Source: Thalassovita sp.
GTDB taxonomy: Bacteria; Pseudomonadota; Alphaproteobacteria; Rhodobacterales; Rhodobacteraceae
Direction of reading: 5' to 3'
Length of the DNA: 64,000 bases
Assembly (NCBI RefSeq): GCF_963691685.1
Contig: NZ_OY829290.1
Location: forward strand, 4,119,001 to 4,183,000
The position numbers and the translations under genes were made by a program. Below are positions 34,295-42,234 of this stretch, one piece after another. How positions within the stretch are numbered: position 1 is the stretch's first letter; each line of letters opens with the position of its first letter. The notes under the pieces are model-generated. The model worked only from the letters and a program-made list of their open reading frames with translations. It did not search any database and was not told the origin of the DNA.

Positions 34295-35332
34295 TCAGAT
34301 CAACTGGAACAGGATCCCCGACAGGATCGCCCCGCTGATCCCCAGCGCCAGATAGGTGGCGAAGACCTGCGGTTTGACCAGCGACCAGACAGCGGCCATG
34401 GCCGGGATGGAGCTGACAGATCCCGCGATCATGAAGGACATGGCGGCGCCTGCGCTCATCCCCTGTTCCATCAGGCCAGCCAGCAGCGGCGGTGCAACAT
34501 AGCTGTTGAGGTAGGCGGGCATGCCCACAAAGGCCGCGGTCACGATCGGCAGCACGCCGTCGCCGCCCACCACAGTGGCGATCACATCCGCTGGCACATA
34601 GGTCACCAAGAGCGCCTCCAGCACATAGGCCAGTGCCAGCCATTTCAGCAGGAACAGCGCGTTGGAACCGAACTCTTGGCGGAATTTCACCCGACGTTCT
34701 GCCTCTTTCCAGAAGGCCCAGACCGGCTTGCCCTCCATCTTGGGGGCGGAACAGCAGCTGCCGCAGCTCTTTTTCTCTTCTTTCTTCAGCGGGTTCTGGA
34801 ACGCGCCACCAGACATCAACGCCCGCAACAGGAAACCACCAAAGAGGCCCAGACCAACAGCAAACACCGCTTTGCCAATTGCAAAAGGCCAGCCCAATGC
34901 ACCCGCGGTGATCAGCAGGGTCGGCGGATCGATCAGCGGAGAGGACAGCCAGAAAGCCATAACCGCTGGCAAGGGCGCGCCAAGGGCCAGCAAACCAGCG
35001 ATAAACGGAATGACCTCACAGGAACAAAACGGTGCCAATCCGCCAAACAGCGCGGCAAACAGGATCATCCGGGTTTGGCGCCCCTCAAAAGCTTTGGCGA
35101 CCAACACCTCAGCCCCGGTGGCTTTCAGGTAGGCCAGTAGGAAAACAGCAAAGAGGATATAGCGCCCGGTGCTCAACAGGGCCGCACCAGCAAAGGAGAT
35201 GGTGCCCTGCAGGTTGGCCGGATCCAGCAGCGCCACCAGCGCCAGGATCACCACAATTGCGGCCCAGGGCGTTTTCAAAGCAGAGAGCAGCGTGCCCCAG
35301 TTGCGGGATGGGTTTTGTGTCAGATCAGCCAT
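34295..35332 (-). CDS. Permease of the ArsP/DUF318 family
   Basis: A 345-residue permease with about eight hydrophobic segments. The conserved GGLAPFCSCEVIPFIAGLLALGAPLPAVMAFWLSSPLIDP (about 92-131) carries the CSC pair typical of ArsP/DUF318 transporters, and the cytoplasmic loop holds a metal-thiol-like CGSCC (about 192-196). ArsP members export organoarsenicals; others remain unassigned. The start at 35332 lies within the last codons of the ArsR gene (8-base overlap), so the pair is one operon controlled by ArsR. Confidence 0.87.
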   Translation of the reverse strand: MADLTQNPSRNWGTLLSALKTPWAAIVVILALVALLDPANLQGTISFAGAALLSTGRYILFAVFLLAYLKATGAEVLVAKAFEGRQTRMILFAALFGGLAPFCSCEVIPFIAGLLALGAPLPAVMAFWLSSPLIDPPTLLITAGALGWPFAIGKAVFAVGLGLFGGFLLRALMSGGAFQNPLKKEEKKSCGSCCSAPKMEGKPVWAFWKEAERRVKFRQEFGSNALFLLKWLALAYVLEALLVTYVPADVIATVVGGDGVLPIVTAAFVGMPAYLNSYVAPPLLAGLMEQGMSAGAAMSFMIAGSVSSIPAMAAVWSLVKPQVFATYLALGISGAILSGILFQLI

Positions 35333-35636
35333 CGTTTGCTGCCTTTCGTGGTGCGTCAGCGCAGCATTCACACAGGATGTAATCTGCCAGCAGACGCAGG
35401 TGGTCAAAATTTGCGCGGGTGATGGTGCTGCGGCCCTGCTTTTCCTGGGTCACAACATTGCCCGCCGCCAAGAACTTCAGGTGATGCGCAAGAGTTGAGG
35501 GGGCGATGCCGGACCGTTCCTGAATTTCACTCACGGTCAGACCGGCCTCACCGGCGCGGATCAACAGGCGCAGCACTTCCAGCCGTGCCTCTGATCCCAT
35601 GGCGGAAAACCCGCCTGCTGCCACTTCTAGATTCAT
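35325..35636 (-). CDS. ArsR family transcriptional repressor
   Basis: A 103-residue winged-helix repressor (SEARLEVLRLLIRAGEAGLTVSEIQERSGIAPSTLAHHLKFLAAGNVV). There is no ELCVCDL-type cysteine motif on the recognition helix; instead a C-terminal CECC cluster (near residues 90-93) could bind a metalloid. The ATG at 35636 is set by GGAGAG upstream rather than the in-frame TTG at 35648. A perfect 16-base palindrome lies 21 bases upstream. It likely represses itself and the ArsP-like permease, releasing when arsenite, antimonite or an organoarsenical binds. Confidence 0.92.
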   Translation of the reverse strand: MNLEVAAGGFSAMGSEARLEVLRLLIRAGEAGLTVSEIQERSGIAPSTLAHHLKFLAAGNVVTQEKQGRSTITRANFDHLRLLADYILCECCADAPRKAANDG

Positions 35637-35657
35637 GGCTCTCTCCAATATGATTCG

Positions 35658-35673
35658 ATAAAACTAGTTTTAT
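35658..35673. promoter_or_regulatory. Operator of the ArsR-permease operon
   Basis: A perfect 16-base palindrome ATAAAACTAGTTTTAT directly upstream of the arsR-type gene in a local AT-rich stretch. Binding by the encoded repressor is inferred from position. Confidence 0.7.
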
Positions 35674-35764
35674 GGTTTTATTTATTCCGAAGCAACCCCC
35701 TTGGTGCAGATGCCTCTGGTAGATCCAGATTGAACCCCAGATAAGGCCAATCTAGACTGCGGCT

Positions 35765-37231
35765 ATGGCCATCCCTGTAGAAACCTTCTTTCTGAAACCC
35801 GATGCACAGGGCACCCTGCAGGCACAGATCCAGCAGATGATCGCCGAAGGCATCCTGTCAGGCCGCCTGCGCCGGGGGGAAAAGCTGCCCTCATCGCGCA
35901 AACTTGCGGCCCATCTGGGGGTGAGCCGGATCACCGTGACCTTGGCCTATACCGAATTACAGGCCTCGGACTACCTCGCGGCGCGGGATCGATCGGGCTA
36001 TTTCGTTTCGGAAAATGCGCCAGAACCGCTGCCCGAACCGGAACTGCCCGCCGCCGCCGAAGCGGTGGATTGGGACAAGGCGCTCAGCCGTCAGATCACC
36101 TCCTCTGTGGTGCCGGGGCGGCCTTCGGACTGGGCGCGCTACCGCTACCCCTTTGTCTACGGTCAGGCGGACCCGGCGCTGTTTGACCACGCCCATTGGC
36201 GGCTTTGCGCGATTCAGGCGCTGGGGCAGAAGGACTTCACCGCGCTGACCACGGATTACTACGATCAGGATGACCCTGAACTGGTGGAGTTTATCCTGCG
36301 CCACAGCCTGCCCCGGCGCGGAATCATGGCCCGCCCTGAGGAGGTGCTGGTCACCATGGGCGCGCAGAACGCCCTATGGTTGGCGGCGCAGGTGCTGCTT
36401 GGGCCGGGGCGGCGCGCTGTAATGGAAAACCCCAGTTATCCGCCGCTCAAGGACACGCTGGCGCAGATCGATTGTGACGTCACCGCGGTGGATGTGGACG
36501 CCGAAGGCCTGCCACCCGCCGCGCTGCCAGAGGCCTGCAATGTGATCTTCACCACGCCATCGCATCAATGCCCCACCTCCGCCACCATGCCACGCCCCCG
36601 GCGCGAGGCCCTGCTGGCCGCCGCCCGCGCGCGCAACGCGCTGGTGGTGGAGGATGACTACGAATTTGAGATGTCCTTCCTGTCGCCCCCTTCGCCCGCG
36701 CTCAAAAGCCTCGATGGCGATGGCCGGGTGATTTATGTCGGCAGCTTCTCCAAGGTGCTGTTTCCGGGGCTCCGCCTAGGATACCTCGTGGGGCCAGAGC
36801 CGTTCATCCGGCAGGCGCGGGCCCTGCGTGCCAATGTGCTGCGCCATCCCCCCGGCCATATCCAGCGGACCGCCGCCTATTTCCTGCGCCTTGGCCATTA
36901 TGACGCCCAGATCAAACGCATGTCGCGCCTGCTGGCGGAACGCCGCGCGGTGATGCAGGCCGCGCTGCTGGATCACGGGCTGACGATTGCGGGCAGCGGC
37001 ACCTTTGGCGGCTCCAGCTTCTGGATGAAGGCCCCTGAGGGTGTGGATATGGAGCAGGTGCGTCAGCAGCTACAGGCCGACAGTGTTCTGATCGAAAGCG
37101 GCGACAGGTTCTTCACCGGCGCGCAGGCCCCGCGCAATCATTACCGGCTGGCCTATTCCTCCATCCCGTCAGACCGCATCGCTGAAGGCGTGGCGCGCAT
37201 CGCGCAGGCGATTGCTGACGTCAGCGCTTGA
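35765..37231 (+). CDS. MocR/PdxR-type GntR-aminotransferase regulator
   Basis: A 488-residue fusion of an N-terminal GntR winged helix (about 15-82, with PSSRKLAAHLGVSRITVTLAYTEL) and a fold-type I aminotransferase domain with PLP lysine K330 in YVGSFSKVLFPG and VVEDDYE near 295. These proteins sense PLP-amino acid adducts and activate neighbouring PLP, taurine or GABA genes. No obvious target is divergent from it here; it is 91-130 bases from arsR. The catalytic residues look intact. Confidence 0.92.
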   Translation: MAIPVETFFLKPDAQGTLQAQIQQMIAEGILSGRLRRGEKLPSSRKLAAHLGVSRITVTLAYTELQASDYLAARDRSGYFVSENAPEPLPEPELPAAAEAVDWDKALSRQITSSVVPGRPSDWARYRYPFVYGQADPALFDHAHWRLCAIQALGQKDFTALTTDYYDQDDPELVEFILRHSLPRRGIMARPEEVLVTMGAQNALWLAAQVLLGPGRRAVMENPSYPPLKDTLAQIDCDVTAVDVDAEGLPPAALPEACNVIFTTPSHQCPTSATMPRPRREALLAAARARNALVVEDDYEFEMSFLSPPSPALKSLDGDGRVIYVGSFSKVLFPGLRLGYLVGPEPFIRQARALRANVLRHPPGHIQRTAAYFLRLGHYDAQIKRMSRLLAERRAVMQAALLDHGLTIAGSGTFGGSSFWMKAPEGVDMEQVRQQLQADSVLIESGDRFFTGAQAPRNHYRLAYSSIPSDRIAEGVARIAQAIADVSA

Positions 37232-37245
37232 TCGCACCAAACAGC

Positions 37246-37266
37246 AAAAAGGGGGCCAAAGCCCCC
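37246..37266 (-). terminator. Terminator of the nine-gene minus-strand operon
   Basis: On the minus strand GGGGGC-TTTG-GCCCCC is followed by TTTTT (plus 37246-37250). It lies just past the stop of the last operon gene at 37301 and also faces the convergent MocR gene. Confidence 0.85.
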
Positions 37267-37300
37267 ATTCCATTAGCTCTTGGCCATCCGTTCTGGGCCA

Positions 37301-37948
37301 TCACTTCTTGCTGCGCCAGCTGTCCAGCCAGCGGCTAACCCGGCCGCGCCGATCCGCCAGCGCGTCTGAGGCCGCATCATAGCCTTCGCCGATATCTTCC
37401 AGCACCGGATCAATCCGCGCCTGACGGAACCGCCGCCAGCGCACGTAAATCGCCCAGAACACCGCAGCAAACAGCGTCAGGATCACGATGTTGAGCCAGG
37501 GGATGATCCGCTCATCCGGTCCGGTTGCGGTACGGACAGACACCGCATTGGGGAAGATCGACAGGAACTCATTGCGCCAGCCGTAGTGTTTGATCACCAC
37601 CCACTGCGGCGCGTCTGCGCTGGATTTCAGATCCGCCGCCTCGGCCTGCAAATTCGAGGTGTCGAACTTGAAATAAGGCGGCCAGCCCCAACCGGTGTCT
37701 TCGTTGCGATAGACCATCACCCGATCATTTGGGTATTTAGCCTGAATGAAGAACACATCGCGGTTCACGGTGGTGGTCGCATTGCCGGAATCCGAGGCCG
37801 CCCAGAAGATCGAGTTTTCGCCAAAATCGATCCGCTTTTCATAGGTGTCAGTCACCCGGGCAATATCATGCTGCGGCAAGGTGTAGTGGAAGAACCCCAC
37901 CACAAGGGTCAACAGAACAACCCGAAACGCCCATTTCAAATAGACCAT
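37301..37948 (-). CDS. DUF1523 family membrane protein, last gene of the AAA+ operon
   Basis: A 215-residue protein with an N-terminal transmembrane segment (WAFRVVLLTLVVGFFHYTL), a periplasmic domain of about 120 residues containing TYEKRIDFGENSIFW and a Trp-rich DTGWGWPPYFKFDTSNLQ, a second transmembrane helix (WLNIVILTLFAAVFWAIYV, about 155-173) and a basic cytoplasmic tail. The pattern fits DUF1523, of unknown function. GGGGGACC precedes the ATG. It is 14 bases from the previous gene and ends the operon. Confidence 0.8.
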   Translation of the reverse strand: MVYLKWAFRVVLLTLVVGFFHYTLPQHDIARVTDTYEKRIDFGENSIFWAASDSGNATTTVNRDVFFIQAKYPNDRVMVYRNEDTGWGWPPYFKFDTSNLQAEAADLKSSADAPQWVVIKHYGWRNEFLSIFPNAVSVRTATGPDERIIPWLNIVILTLFAAVFWAIYVRWRRFRQARIDPVLEDIGEGYDAASDALADRRGRVSRWLDSWRSKK

Positions 37949-37962
37949 GTTGATGGTCCCCC

Positions 37963-38229
37963 TTAGTAGAAATTCACCAGATAGACGGTCACGGCGACCA
38001 GTACCACCGGTACAATGTAAATCAACAGGATCAACTTGCGACGGAAGCTGTCGTTATAGTCTTCCAGCCCCTCGCGAATGAAGGCATCGCGGTCCCCGAC
38101 GCCCCCCTCTTCCTGCCATTGCTTGGCCAGTTTGCTGCGGCGCACCAGCCGCGAATAGATCGAAACACCGACATAGAGGATGGTCAAAACGATGAAGCCA
38201 AAAAACGCCAGTCGTGCCAGTGGAAACAT
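37963..38229 (-). CDS. Small two-helix membrane protein of the AAA+ operon
   Basis: An 88-residue protein with hydrophobic segments at the N-terminus (LARLAFFGFIVLTILYVGVSIYS) and C-terminus (LILLIYIVPVVLVAVTVYLV) enclosing a charged cytoplasmic-type loop of about 40 residues (RRSKLAKQWQEEGGVGDRDAF). GAGGAGGAG precedes the ATG, 18 bases after the 464-residue gene. No recognised family. Its topology suggests a hairpin with both ends on the periplasmic side and the charged loop available for contact with the operon's soluble proteins. Confidence 0.75.
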   Translation of the reverse strand: MFPLARLAFFGFIVLTILYVGVSIYSRLVRRSKLAKQWQEEGGVGDRDAFIREGLEDYNDSFRRKLILLIYIVPVVLVAVTVYLVNFY

Positions 38230-38247
38230 GTCTCTCCTCCTCTTGCT

Positions 38248-39642
38248 TTAACCCCAGGGGCCACGCGGCTTTTCAGGGCGGCGCGGTGGTTCTGCCTGCC
38301 CGCGCCGCAGCGCAGACCACGGGCCAACGCGCTCAATCAGATCATCCTCGGGCGCGGCCTCAGCAACCTCAAGCGGCGCATCATGGCCGAACAAGGCCGC
38401 GCGGGTGCCGGCCTTATCCACTTGGTACTCTCGGGTAAGGAAATCAACCACATAGCCCTTTTTCGTCTCACTCCAGCCCTGATAGGCGCTGTAAAACGCC
38501 TCTTTGTGGCAGATGAACAACTGACGCATGTCTTTGGGGCTCAGCTCGGCCAGCAGCATGTTGACCAGATCCCGGTCGGGATGATTGGCCGCGCGCAGCG
38601 TGTAGAAATAGGCCGGATTGTCGGATGTGATTTTGGGCCAGCTGCCCTCGGCCTCCGCCCAGCGCAGCAGTGACTGCAACCCGTGGAACTCCTCAGGCAG
38701 ATCCGCAGCATGATCGCGCGCCAGGGCACGGATGTCACGGCGGGTGGCCCCGGTCAGGTCGATGCCACGATCCTGCGCCACATCCACCACGATGAAATCC
38801 ATCTTCTGCCGCAGGATCGCAGCCGCATCCACACCCCGTGCCTTCACAATGGGTTCGACCAGATCATTGTAATCAAGGAACTTCGCCACCTGATTGCGGT
38901 CATTGAAATCAAAGACGTATTTGATCGGCAGTTTGCCCAGATCCTCTTTCTCACCACGGGAAATCACCGCCGGGTGATCCATGCCGCGGAACACGTAAAG
39001 CCCGCCAAAGTGCGCCGTCCAATAGTTTTCCGGGCTGAACTCCATCAGATCCAACGTGACCGGATTGCGCGTGACATCGCCGGTCTTTTTGGCCAGCGTG
39101 ATCATCTCGGCAATCAGTACATCATCAAACCAGGCGTCTTCTTCCCCCATGAACTGGTCAATCTTGTCGCCCAGTGCCTGCGCCTGCCGCAGGGTGCCTG
39201 CGGTGGTGTCCGCCTCAATCCGGATCCGACGAATGTCAAACAGCTGCTGGGGTGATTCCAGACTATAGACCGAGTTCAGAAGCTCCCCGGCGACCGCATC
39301 CCGCGTGGTCAGTGCAAACAGCTGGTTTTCATTCTGCTCAATAAATTGACGCAGAACAGAGCGGTTCATCGAGAACTGCACATTCAGCAAAGGTGCCGTT
39401 TTCTGCTGGGTGGTCAGCAGGATGAACTGCCGGTTCACCCCGTTCTGATTGAGATACATGTGATCGCCCAGCTCATCGCCGATTTCAGGCGAGTAACCCG
39501 CGATGTCGATGTGAAAATCACTGAGGTCCGTGCGTTGCCCTGTCAGATGGGTGAGCGCGCGGTTATAGCGCTCGACCAAGGCGGGGCTGGAAATGTGAAT
39601 GAGGTTGCCGAACATGAGGCCGGCTTCGATCAGGCGTTTCAT
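38248..39642 (-). CDS. Uncharacterised soluble protein (possibly DUF6638) of the AAA+ operon
   Basis: A 464-residue protein with no signal peptide or membrane helix, beginning MKRLIEAGLMFGNLIHISSPALVERYN. It contains GGLYVFRGMDHPAVISRGE in the middle and an acidic C-terminus ending in a Pro/Arg-rich tail. I recall similar roseobacter proteins filed as DUF6638, but no motif reveals an activity. GGAAACC precedes the ATG. It is separated from the upstream gene by the only large gap in the operon (195 bases, with hairpins), so it might be read at a different level. Confidence 0.72.
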   Translation of the reverse strand: MKRLIEAGLMFGNLIHISSPALVERYNRALTHLTGQRTDLSDFHIDIAGYSPEIGDELGDHMYLNQNGVNRQFILLTTQQKTAPLLNVQFSMNRSVLRQFIEQNENQLFALTTRDAVAGELLNSVYSLESPQQLFDIRRIRIEADTTAGTLRQAQALGDKIDQFMGEEDAWFDDVLIAEMITLAKKTGDVTRNPVTLDLMEFSPENYWTAHFGGLYVFRGMDHPAVISRGEKEDLGKLPIKYVFDFNDRNQVAKFLDYNDLVEPIVKARGVDAAAILRQKMDFIVVDVAQDRGIDLTGATRRDIRALARDHAADLPEEFHGLQSLLRWAEAEGSWPKITSDNPAYFYTLRAANHPDRDLVNMLLAELSPKDMRQLFICHKEAFYSAYQGWSETKKGYVVDFLTREYQVDKAGTRAALFGHDAPLEVAEAAPEDDLIERVGPWSALRRGQAEPPRRPEKPRGPWG

Positions 39643-39688
39643 GTGGTTTCCTTTGTCAGCGAAACTTGTGTCATTTGATGATCTCCCC

Positions 39689-39705
39689 GCCCGGCATCGC
39701 CGGGC
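39689..39705 (-). other. Hairpin in the 195-base gap inside the AAA+ operon
   Basis: GCCCGGC-ATC-GCCGGGC (39689-39705), accompanied by CCTCC-CCCA-GGAGG a few bases away (about 39715-39728). There is no T-tract. It may be an mRNA processing or stability element that sets different levels for the distal three genes. Confidence 0.45.
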
Positions 39706-39837
39706 CGCGCCCGACCTCCCCCAGGAGGGCGCGATGGCTCGGTCTCGACCCTGTTATGACGTCCCGGGGCAGGCACGCATTCATGTCCCAAACAGGTTTC
39801 AAAGCGCCCTCCAGCTCGGTCGCGGCCCTCTGTTTCA

Positions 39838-40224
39838 TCACTTCCCCTCCCGATCCGCCAAAACCATGTCACGCCCGCGTCGGTCCTCAACCGCCTGAGC
39901 CTGCCCAAACCAGACCAGCGCCAGAATCGGTGCCCAGACAATGCCTGACAACAGGGACAGGCGGGCGTGCATCCCGAACCCCTCCCCCGGGTTGGCCAGC
40001 AGATGCGCTTCGGCGTCAAAGCCACGCGCTCCCGTCACCACCATCGACAAAACGAACCCCGCCAGCAACAACAACACCAGCACCGCCAGCATCCCCCGCG
40101 CCACCTTGGCATGAGACCGGGTGTGCCGATCCACCAGATAGCGCGGCAGCACCACCGCTAGCGTCGTCAGAACCAACAAGGGCAACCCGGTGTTCACCCA
40201 GCCGATGGAGTCGAGGACGATCAC
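39838..40224 (-). CDS. Small membrane protein of the AAA+ operon (three predicted helices)
   Basis: A 128-residue protein with hydrophobic stretches WVNTGLPLLVLTTLAVVLP, ARGMLAVLVLLLLAGFVLSMVV and LSLLSGIVWAPILALVWFG; a basic loop (DRHTRSHAK) separates the first two. The start is a GTG at 40224 that overlaps the ATPase stop (GTGA at 40221-40224), with AGGGG immediately upstream, so it is coupled to the ATPase and probably a direct membrane partner. No recognised family. Confidence 0.75.
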   Translation of the reverse strand: MIVLDSIGWVNTGLPLLVLTTLAVVLPRYLVDRHTRSHAKVARGMLAVLVLLLLAGFVLSMVVTGARGFDAEAHLLANPGEGFGMHARLSLLSGIVWAPILALVWFGQAQAVEDRRGRDMVLADREGK

Positions 40225-42158
40225 CCCTTGCTCTCCAAATAACGGCGTTTGGCTTCTTCGGTGCGGCCATAGTCCCGCACCATGTTTTCAATCGCCACCT
40301 CATCGGATTTATCGGCGTAGCGAAACTCACTGTCAGCGTAGCGGTTGATCTCCTGCAGGACCATTTCAGTGGTGATCGGCACCCGCAGCTCCTCGATCAT
40401 CTGCTTCTTCTGCTCGTAAGGGCGGAACAAGAAGATCTCGGGGTTTTCCATCCATTCATCGGGCAGCTCAAAGTCCATCGCCCGCACCTTCACCGCATCG
40501 GTGATGTTCTTGATCGCGCGGCCGGTAAACCGTTCATCGGCTTCCTGAATGGCCTTCAGATAGCGCCCCATTTTGGCGATCGTGTCCAGATCACCCACCT
40601 CCGCATGCACCCGGTCAAAGACGTTGAGCAGCCCCGCCTCCTGTGGTTTGGCGTGCGCCTCAAAGCTCTGCGCCACGGCTTTCTTGATCTCCTGCGCTGA
40701 AAACAGCGTGTGATCGCCCAAGGGAATGTCGTGGTTCTTGCCCATCAGCAGCGACAGGATGTCGATGTAATCATCCCGCGTCTGCGGCCCGTCCACCAGG
40801 AACCGCGCACCCGCCCGCTGACGCAGGGCATCATCCACGTTTTCAGGATAGTTTGAGAACATGCCAAAAGTGCAATTGCCCCGCACCACGGTATTGGCGC
40901 CGGCAAAGCTCTCCATCAGGACAGCAGTGATTTCCAGCTGCCCCGCCGAAGACTGCCGATCCCCGCGTTTGCCTGCCAGCTGGTCAATGTCGTCAATGGT
41001 GCCAAAGCCGATGACCTGCGGATCGATGATATTGTTGATGAACGCCTTGGCGTTCTGGCCGGATTTGCCCTGATAGCTGTCAATGTTGTCGGTCGACAGG
41101 TTCTGATATCGAAAGGCATAGCCCGCCACCTGGCAGTAGTCATTGATCAACCCCGCCATCATCTGGATCAGTGTGGTTTTCCCGGTGCCCGGTTTGCCAT
41201 CCCCCATGAAGGTAAAGATGAAGCCGCCCAACTCGGCAAAGGGGTTCAACCGACGGTCAAAATCATAGGCCATCAACATCTTGGCCAGCTTCATTGCCTG
41301 ATACTTGGCGATATGGTTGCCGACCACCTCATGCGGTTTTTTGAACTGCATGGTCAGCGTGCTGCCCTTGCCTTTGCGCGCCGGAGTGAAGCCTTGGATG
41401 GCGAAGTCATCTGCCTCCACCTTCCAGTTGCCATTGGCAAAGGGCTCCAGCCGGCCCAGCGTCTGGGCGCGCAGCGCGATCTTTTCCATCAGCTGTTCGG
41501 CGTAGGCGGCCACGGTGGCAATCAGCGTGGCGTCATCCTTGGCAAACTGCGCCAGCTCCTGATCCAACTCCCACAGCGCCCCGTGCAGGGCCAATTGCGC
41601 ATTGTCGGTCAGCACTTCCTCTACCGCGCCGATCTCTACCGAGGTCTCGCTCAGATGCGGGGCAATCAGATAGGCCGTGGCATTGGCAAACACATGCAGG
41701 CTGACCGCCGCCTCTGCCGCCAGCAGCTCGGAAAATTCGGCCTTGCGATCGGCGCCCAGGCCGCCCTCCAGATTGGATTTTTTCAGCGCCGCCAGCCCCG
41801 TCAGCTCACAGTAAGCCTCCCCCATCGCTAGGGCGATCGACAGCGCGCGGCGCAGCACATTCATCACATTGGCCTGCACCGGCGAAATCAGCGCATCATC
41901 GTCATCCGCGGCCTCAATGCGTTCCAGCAGCTTCACCCCCTCAGGGCGGGCGGAAGAACGGGTCACCATCCCCGGCGTGGTCGAGCGGAACCGCCGCCGT
42001 GTGGGCACACCGCTGGAGCGCCCCGCCACCGGCGCAGCCTCTTTGCCCTTGGCCAGGCGCGGCGTGTGATCCACGCCTTCCAGCAGGGCGTAAGCCGCAT
42101 CATAATGGCTGCGGATCTCTTCCTCGCGCAGCTCCATCTGGTCGGTTGTCAGGCTCAT
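40221..42158 (-). CDS. AAA+ family ATPase, core of the uncharacterised operon
   Basis: A 645-residue protein: an N-terminal helical region of about 290 residues (with a basic Arg/Ser-rich segment near 50-72) followed by one AAA+ module. Walker A is GDGKPGTGKTT (about 319-329). Walker B reads GFGTIDDID (about 384-392), so the usual catalytic Glu is replaced by Asp. Sensor 1 is probably FSNYPE (about 434-439), and arginine-finger candidates lie in DALRQRAGARF. A C-terminal helical lid follows. GAGGTGG precedes the ATG at 42158. It is the only obvious energy source among the nine genes and probably remodels a membrane complex formed by its neighbours. Confidence 0.88.
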   Translation of the reverse strand: MSLTTDQMELREEEIRSHYDAAYALLEGVDHTPRLAKGKEAAPVAGRSSGVPTRRRFRSTTPGMVTRSSARPEGVKLLERIEAADDDDALISPVQANVMNVLRRALSIALAMGEAYCELTGLAALKKSNLEGGLGADRKAEFSELLAAEAAVSLHVFANATAYLIAPHLSETSVEIGAVEEVLTDNAQLALHGALWELDQELAQFAKDDATLIATVAAYAEQLMEKIALRAQTLGRLEPFANGNWKVEADDFAIQGFTPARKGKGSTLTMQFKKPHEVVGNHIAKYQAMKLAKMLMAYDFDRRLNPFAELGGFIFTFMGDGKPGTGKTTLIQMMAGLINDYCQVAGYAFRYQNLSTDNIDSYQGKSGQNAKAFINNIIDPQVIGFGTIDDIDQLAGKRGDRQSSAGQLEITAVLMESFAGANTVVRGNCTFGMFSNYPENVDDALRQRAGARFLVDGPQTRDDYIDILSLLMGKNHDIPLGDHTLFSAQEIKKAVAQSFEAHAKPQEAGLLNVFDRVHAEVGDLDTIAKMGRYLKAIQEADERFTGRAIKNITDAVKVRAMDFELPDEWMENPEIFLFRPYEQKKQMIEELRVPITTEMVLQEINRYADSEFRYADKSDEVAIENMVRDYGRTEEAKRRYLESKG

Positions 42159-42234
42159 CAATCCACCTCACTTCAATTTCAACGTTTTAAAAAATACTCT
42201 CGCCGAAGGCAGGCAGCGGCAGCGGCCCAACGGG

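Noticed and set aside
39639..40025. 128-codon minus-strand frame across the operon gap
   Set aside because: Translation is Arg/Gly/Cys-rich shadow sequence overlapping the 128-residue membrane gene in another frame; no ribosome site.
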